From Verrucomicrobiales bacterium (GTDB lineage: Bacteria > Verrucomicrobiota > Verrucomicrobiia > Verrucomicrobiales > DEV007): a DNA stretch of 64,000 nt. Each line of letters starts with the position of its first letter. Positions within the stretch are counted from its first letter, which is position 1. Of the stretch, positions 61,643-64,000 are shown piece by piece. Position numbers and translations under genes: made by a program. The notes beneath the pieces were generated by a model. The model was given only the letters and a program-made list of their open reading frames with translations. It was not told the origin of the DNA and made no database searches. Location: the NCBI GenBank assembly GCA_029940475.1, contig JAPYUT010000001.1, forward strand, positions 34,788 to 98,787. Reading direction: 5' to 3'.

Positions 61643-61920
61643 GGTGTTTCTTCGGGTTCAGTGATGGTTATCTGGATTTTTACGGGCAGCGATCCAGGGT
61701 CAGTGGACATTTGCTCTGCGGAGAAGTGCCCGCCCATGTTCCTGGGATTGGCGATAGCCTCCTGAAGTTTCTTCTCAAAACCTTCGGTTGGATTGTTCAC
61801 GGCCTTAACTAAATGGGCATGGGGCGGGATGCAAGCAGCGTAGCAGGACTTTACCCTTTCACCCCTGACTGTCGGGCGGTGGAAGTTGATTGGCCTCTTG
61901 AAAAACATTGAGAATACCAT
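61639..61920 (-). CDS. Small protein with NPRNMG motif, coupled to sufT
   Basis: 93 residues at most. The C-terminal part EGFEKKLQEAIANPRNMGGH and LPVKIQITITEPEETP recalls the beginning of NifU/IscU-type scaffold proteins, which have an NPRNxG motif, but the cluster-binding cysteines are absent in that part. The N-terminal ~40 residues (with SCYAAC) look poorly coding, and a GTG at 61800 would give a 53-residue protein. The ATGA overlap with sufT is the strongest support that it is translated. Family unknown. Confidence 0.55.
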   Translation of the reverse strand: MVFSMFFKRPINFHRPTVRGERVKSCYAACIPPHAHLVKAVNNPTEGFEKKLQEAIANPRNMGGHFSAEQMSTDPGSLPVKIQITITEPEETP

Positions 61921-61994
61921 TTTGGCGGCTAAAATCCGGCATGGTCAATGATCTTTGACCATAGCGGTCTCTGAAACTAGATTTCACAGGGGAA

Positions 61995-63731
61995 ATGACG
62001 AAATTTCTGCTAGCTATCATATGTTCACTGTGCCTCTGGTTGCCAGTTGTTTCTGCAGAGGAGGAAAGTCACGGGGAATCCCTTGCCGGGAAGGTGCCGG
62101 GAGGAGCGATGGTTTTTTTTGAGACGCAGGGGCTTGCGGACCTGATCAAGAGTATCCGTTCCTCAGAGGTTTTTAAGTCATTGATTGACAGTGAGGATTT
62201 TGAGGATTTAAAGGCCACCGGATTTTTCAAGGAAGCTGCTTTTGCGAGGAGGATGATTGAGTTTGTGCTGCGCATGAGCATCTGGGAGATTAGCGAACGA
62301 CTTCTTGGCGGACGGTTTGGCGTGGCTGCCTACCCTGCCGGCGAGGGTAAGGATCCACACCTGTTGTTATTGATCAAGCCATCAAAGCCAAGTGATTGGC
62401 TCAAGAACAGGATGCGCTTTGCTCCGCTTATCAGGCTGGGATTAAAGCGCATCGACCGGCTTGAATTCGGGAACCTGACGCATGTTTATCGTACCCGGTG
62501 GGGCAAGGATGCAGCGACTTTATTCGGTATCAATGAAGGCTGGATAGTGGTGGCAACCGAGAGGGATCTGCTGAAGAATGCAATTGGCCTCCAGTCTTCC
62601 AATGATGCCATCCCGAATTTGTCAAAAACCCTTGGGAGCGAAGTTGCATTCAAGGGGCTGACTGACCGGATGGGGGAGGATCATCTTGCCCGCGCATTCC
62701 TGGACACGCGGCGACTGACCGAGGTTACTGGTGATAATCTCGGGCTTCCCAAGAAGATCAGTGACCCTGTTCTTGGCCTGTTCCTTGGAGGCGTTGTCGA
62801 ACTTGTCGACCACAGCGATTTTGCCGGGTTCACCCTGGATTACAGTGACAAGGAGGTGCTCTTCAAGGCGGGCATTGATGCGGGACCCGAGGATGTGAGC
62901 GAGGAATACCGGCTTTTCTTCTCAGGAGGATCCGGCGTCGGAGTCAGCTTGCCGCCGAAGGTGCCCGGTTATATAGGCGGGGGTTCGCTGTATCGCTCAT
63001 TTGGCGACTGGTATCGCAGGAGGGAGGATGCGGTGCGCATTGCCCTGATCCCCGGGGTGGACAGTTTTGATGGGAATGTTGGTGATTTATTAATGGGCAA
63101 AGAGGAGGGTGAAGAGGGATTACTGGGCAATAATGTCATGTTTTTGTCGGCCCATGCTGATGATGCGGGTGTTGATGCTTCCGGAATTAAACTCCCGGGT
63201 TTTGCATTTGTGGTCGACCTGGACAAGCCTGATGGTGCTGACAGGGACTTGCGCAGATTATTCCGGTCAGCGCTTGTTGATTTGGAGAAGAATAACGATC
63301 TTCCCGGAGACGCGTGGCTGGCTGGTTCTGAGATTTATAATAATACTGAGGTTACTTTCGCCAGTCGGCAGGTCGTTGCCGGTGAGCCTCAAATGATCCC
63401 CGCCTCGGCGAGGGTGAAGAAACGTTTTATCGTCAGTTCATCGCTCCAACTCTGTCGCCGTATCATTGATGCCCTTAGTGCCGGAGAGATTGCGGTGTTA
63501 AAGGGGAAGGATCTGTTCTTTGATTTGCACTTTACTGAATTGGAAAAGTTTTTCGCCTTGAATCAAAAGCAATACGAGGCGGAACTGGTTCGTTCCGGGC
63601 GTACATTGGAGCAGGCCAAGATTGATTACCGGAATATAGCCAAGTTATTGACGGGAATGAAGTCGCTGAGTGGGAATTCCAGTGCAAGCAGTGGTAAATT
63701 TGAATTTTCAATACGGGGAAAATTTAAATAG
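61995..63731 (+). CDS. Exported hypothetical protein, DUF3352-like
   Basis: 578 residues. Signal peptide (LLAIICSLCLWLPVVSAEE). The remainder resembles large exported proteins that begin with a PGGAMVFFETQGLADLIKSI segment and contain LFGINEGWIVVATERDLLKN and NQYEAELV-like blocks, similar in pattern to DUF3352. It is mostly alpha/beta with no transmembrane segment besides the signal. Function unknown. Monocistronic, in opposite orientation to the sufT group; converges with the gene at the window end. Confidence 0.75.
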   Translation: MTKFLLAIICSLCLWLPVVSAEEESHGESLAGKVPGGAMVFFETQGLADLIKSIRSSEVFKSLIDSEDFEDLKATGFFKEAAFARRMIEFVLRMSIWEISERLLGGRFGVAAYPAGEGKDPHLLLLIKPSKPSDWLKNRMRFAPLIRLGLKRIDRLEFGNLTHVYRTRWGKDAATLFGINEGWIVVATERDLLKNAIGLQSSNDAIPNLSKTLGSEVAFKGLTDRMGEDHLARAFLDTRRLTEVTGDNLGLPKKISDPVLGLFLGGVVELVDHSDFAGFTLDYSDKEVLFKAGIDAGPEDVSEEYRLFFSGGSGVGVSLPPKVPGYIGGGSLYRSFGDWYRRREDAVRIALIPGVDSFDGNVGDLLMGKEEGEEGLLGNNVMFLSAHADDAGVDASGIKLPGFAFVVDLDKPDGADRDLRRLFRSALVDLEKNNDLPGDAWLAGSEIYNNTEVTFASRQVVAGEPQMIPASARVKKRFIVSSSLQLCRRIIDALSAGEIAVLKGKDLFFDLHFTELEKFFALNQKQYEAELVRSGRTLEQAKIDYRNIAKLLTGMKSLSGNSSASSGKFEFSIRGKFK

Positions 63732-63777
63732 CAGGCATCCTGGGCGGAGCTGTCCAGCATCCCGAGGGAGTAAGGCT

Positions 63778-64000
63778 CTATTGACGTTTATTGGTATGGG
63801 ATGTTGCCTTGTGCTTACTGCCTGCGCCACTTTTTGGATTCCTTGTAATTTTCACTTTTCTTGAAGCTTCGAGTAACTTCGCCTTCCTGGCTTCATCGGT
63901 TTTTTTGTGGATAAGCTGTTGTTGCTGCTGGCGTGCGAAGGCAGTGCGGCGGGCATCCTCGAGCGCCTTTGCCTTCCTGGCCTCATCGGTTTTTTTGCGG
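63778..64000 (-). CDS. Lys/Ala/Gln-rich repeat protein, C-terminal part
   Basis: The minus-strand frame is open from the window edge to a TAG at 63778, giving the last 73 residues of a gene that starts beyond 64000. It encodes a very charged helical stretch with KKTDEARKAK repeated at a 30-residue (90-base) period, then a basic tail ending SHTNKRQ. Likely a long coiled-coil or low-complexity protein; nothing more can be said. No start is in the window. Confidence 0.7.
   Translation of the reverse strand, partial: RKKTDEARKAKALEDARRTAFARQQQQQLIHKKTDEARKAKLLEASRKVKITRNPKSGAGSKHKATSHTNKRQ
63881..64000 (-). repeat. 90-bp tandem repeat in the end gene
   Basis: GCCTTCCTGG and following ~25 bases recur at 63881 and 63971, exactly 90 bases apart, with two to four differences. 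The second copy is cut by the window end. Confidence 0.75.

Noticed and set aside
1..64000. CRISPR arrays, tRNA or rRNA genes, insertion sequences, prophage genes
   Set aside because: I looked through the gaps and the predicted proteins and found no repeat-spacer pattern, no clear cloverleaf and no transposase, integrase or phage structural protein.

Overview
The window looks like a chromosomal segment of a Gram-negative, aerobic heterotroph of the Verrucomicrobiota (PVC superphylum). Evidence: a 51-residue 'small basic protein' of the Chlamydiae/Verrucomicrobia type at 60805-60960; a cytochrome c/SHD1 protein, a DUF6807 (PmoA-like) protein, a ThuA protein, a Cys-type sulfatase with its formylglycine-generating enzyme, and ECF sigma factors next to a Ser/Thr kinase, all common in Verrucomicrobiota and Planctomycetes; an LPS outer membrane (lptD, lpxA); and meso-DAP peptidoglycan recycling (mpl). 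No rRNA, tRNA, CRISPR array, transposase, integrase or prophage was seen. I read it as ordinary core and accessory chromosome rather than an island.

Layout. 1-2.2 kb: 3' end of a eukaryote-like myo-inositol oxygenase, a PI-PLC/GDPD-like phosphodiesterase and, convergently, a DUF6807 protein. 2.3-9.7 kb (minus): a housekeeping and envelope run (ispB-like, lpxA, lptD, ugd, rsmB) headed by a perfect CRP/FNR-like palindrome. 9.8-12.1 kb (plus): conserved hypothetical, lipid kinase, glycosyltransferase, small membrane protein. 12.1-16.8 kb (minus): VC0807-family membrane protein, then a TPR/ExbD/ExbB operon. 16.9-25.3 kb (plus): uvrC, a PBP2-like transpeptidase, DUF6941-like protein, mpl, L,D-transpeptidase, CPXCG protein and GT2 glycosyltransferase, with a cupin gene in opposite orientation. 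25.3-30.8 kb: lipoprotein FGE, eukaryotic-type hisA, lipoprotein, sulfatase, beta-propeller protein.

31-41 kb is a signalling/envelope accessory region: an ECF sigma factor with an anti-sigma/VWA fusion, a cytochrome-SHD1 protein, a repeat protein with an RGG-like tail, an EF-hand protein, a two-component system whose kinase carries an in-frame minisatellite, an exported endonuclease and a DUF502 protein. 41-44 kb: UxaA-type hydratase plus zinc dehydrogenase. 44-47.4 kb: second ECF sigma factor with a TTG-started Ser/Thr kinase carrying PEGA and sulfatase-modifying-factor-like domains. 47.4-64 kb: osmC, ndk, a lipoprotein, the pntAA-pntAB-pntB transhydrogenase, a terpenoid-cyclase-like repeat protein, an HlyD-like adaptor, a nucleoid-associated protein, DUF4399, ThuA, acs, pseudouridine synthase, small basic protein, sufT, an exported hypothetical and a repeat protein cut by the window end.

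How the genes may work together: envelope assembly (LPS, peptidoglycan synthesis and recycling, ExbBD energisation) is the largest theme. Polysaccharide or uronate use (sulfatase plus FGE, inositol oxygenase, UxaA/ADH, ThuA, DUF6807) is the second. Two ECF modules with unusual membrane partners are the most interesting regulatory content. I did not find a convincing wholly new defence or mobile system; the best candidates for novelty are the ECF partner fusions, the lipoprotein FGE, the shared PRAxP linker motif and the CRP-like operator.
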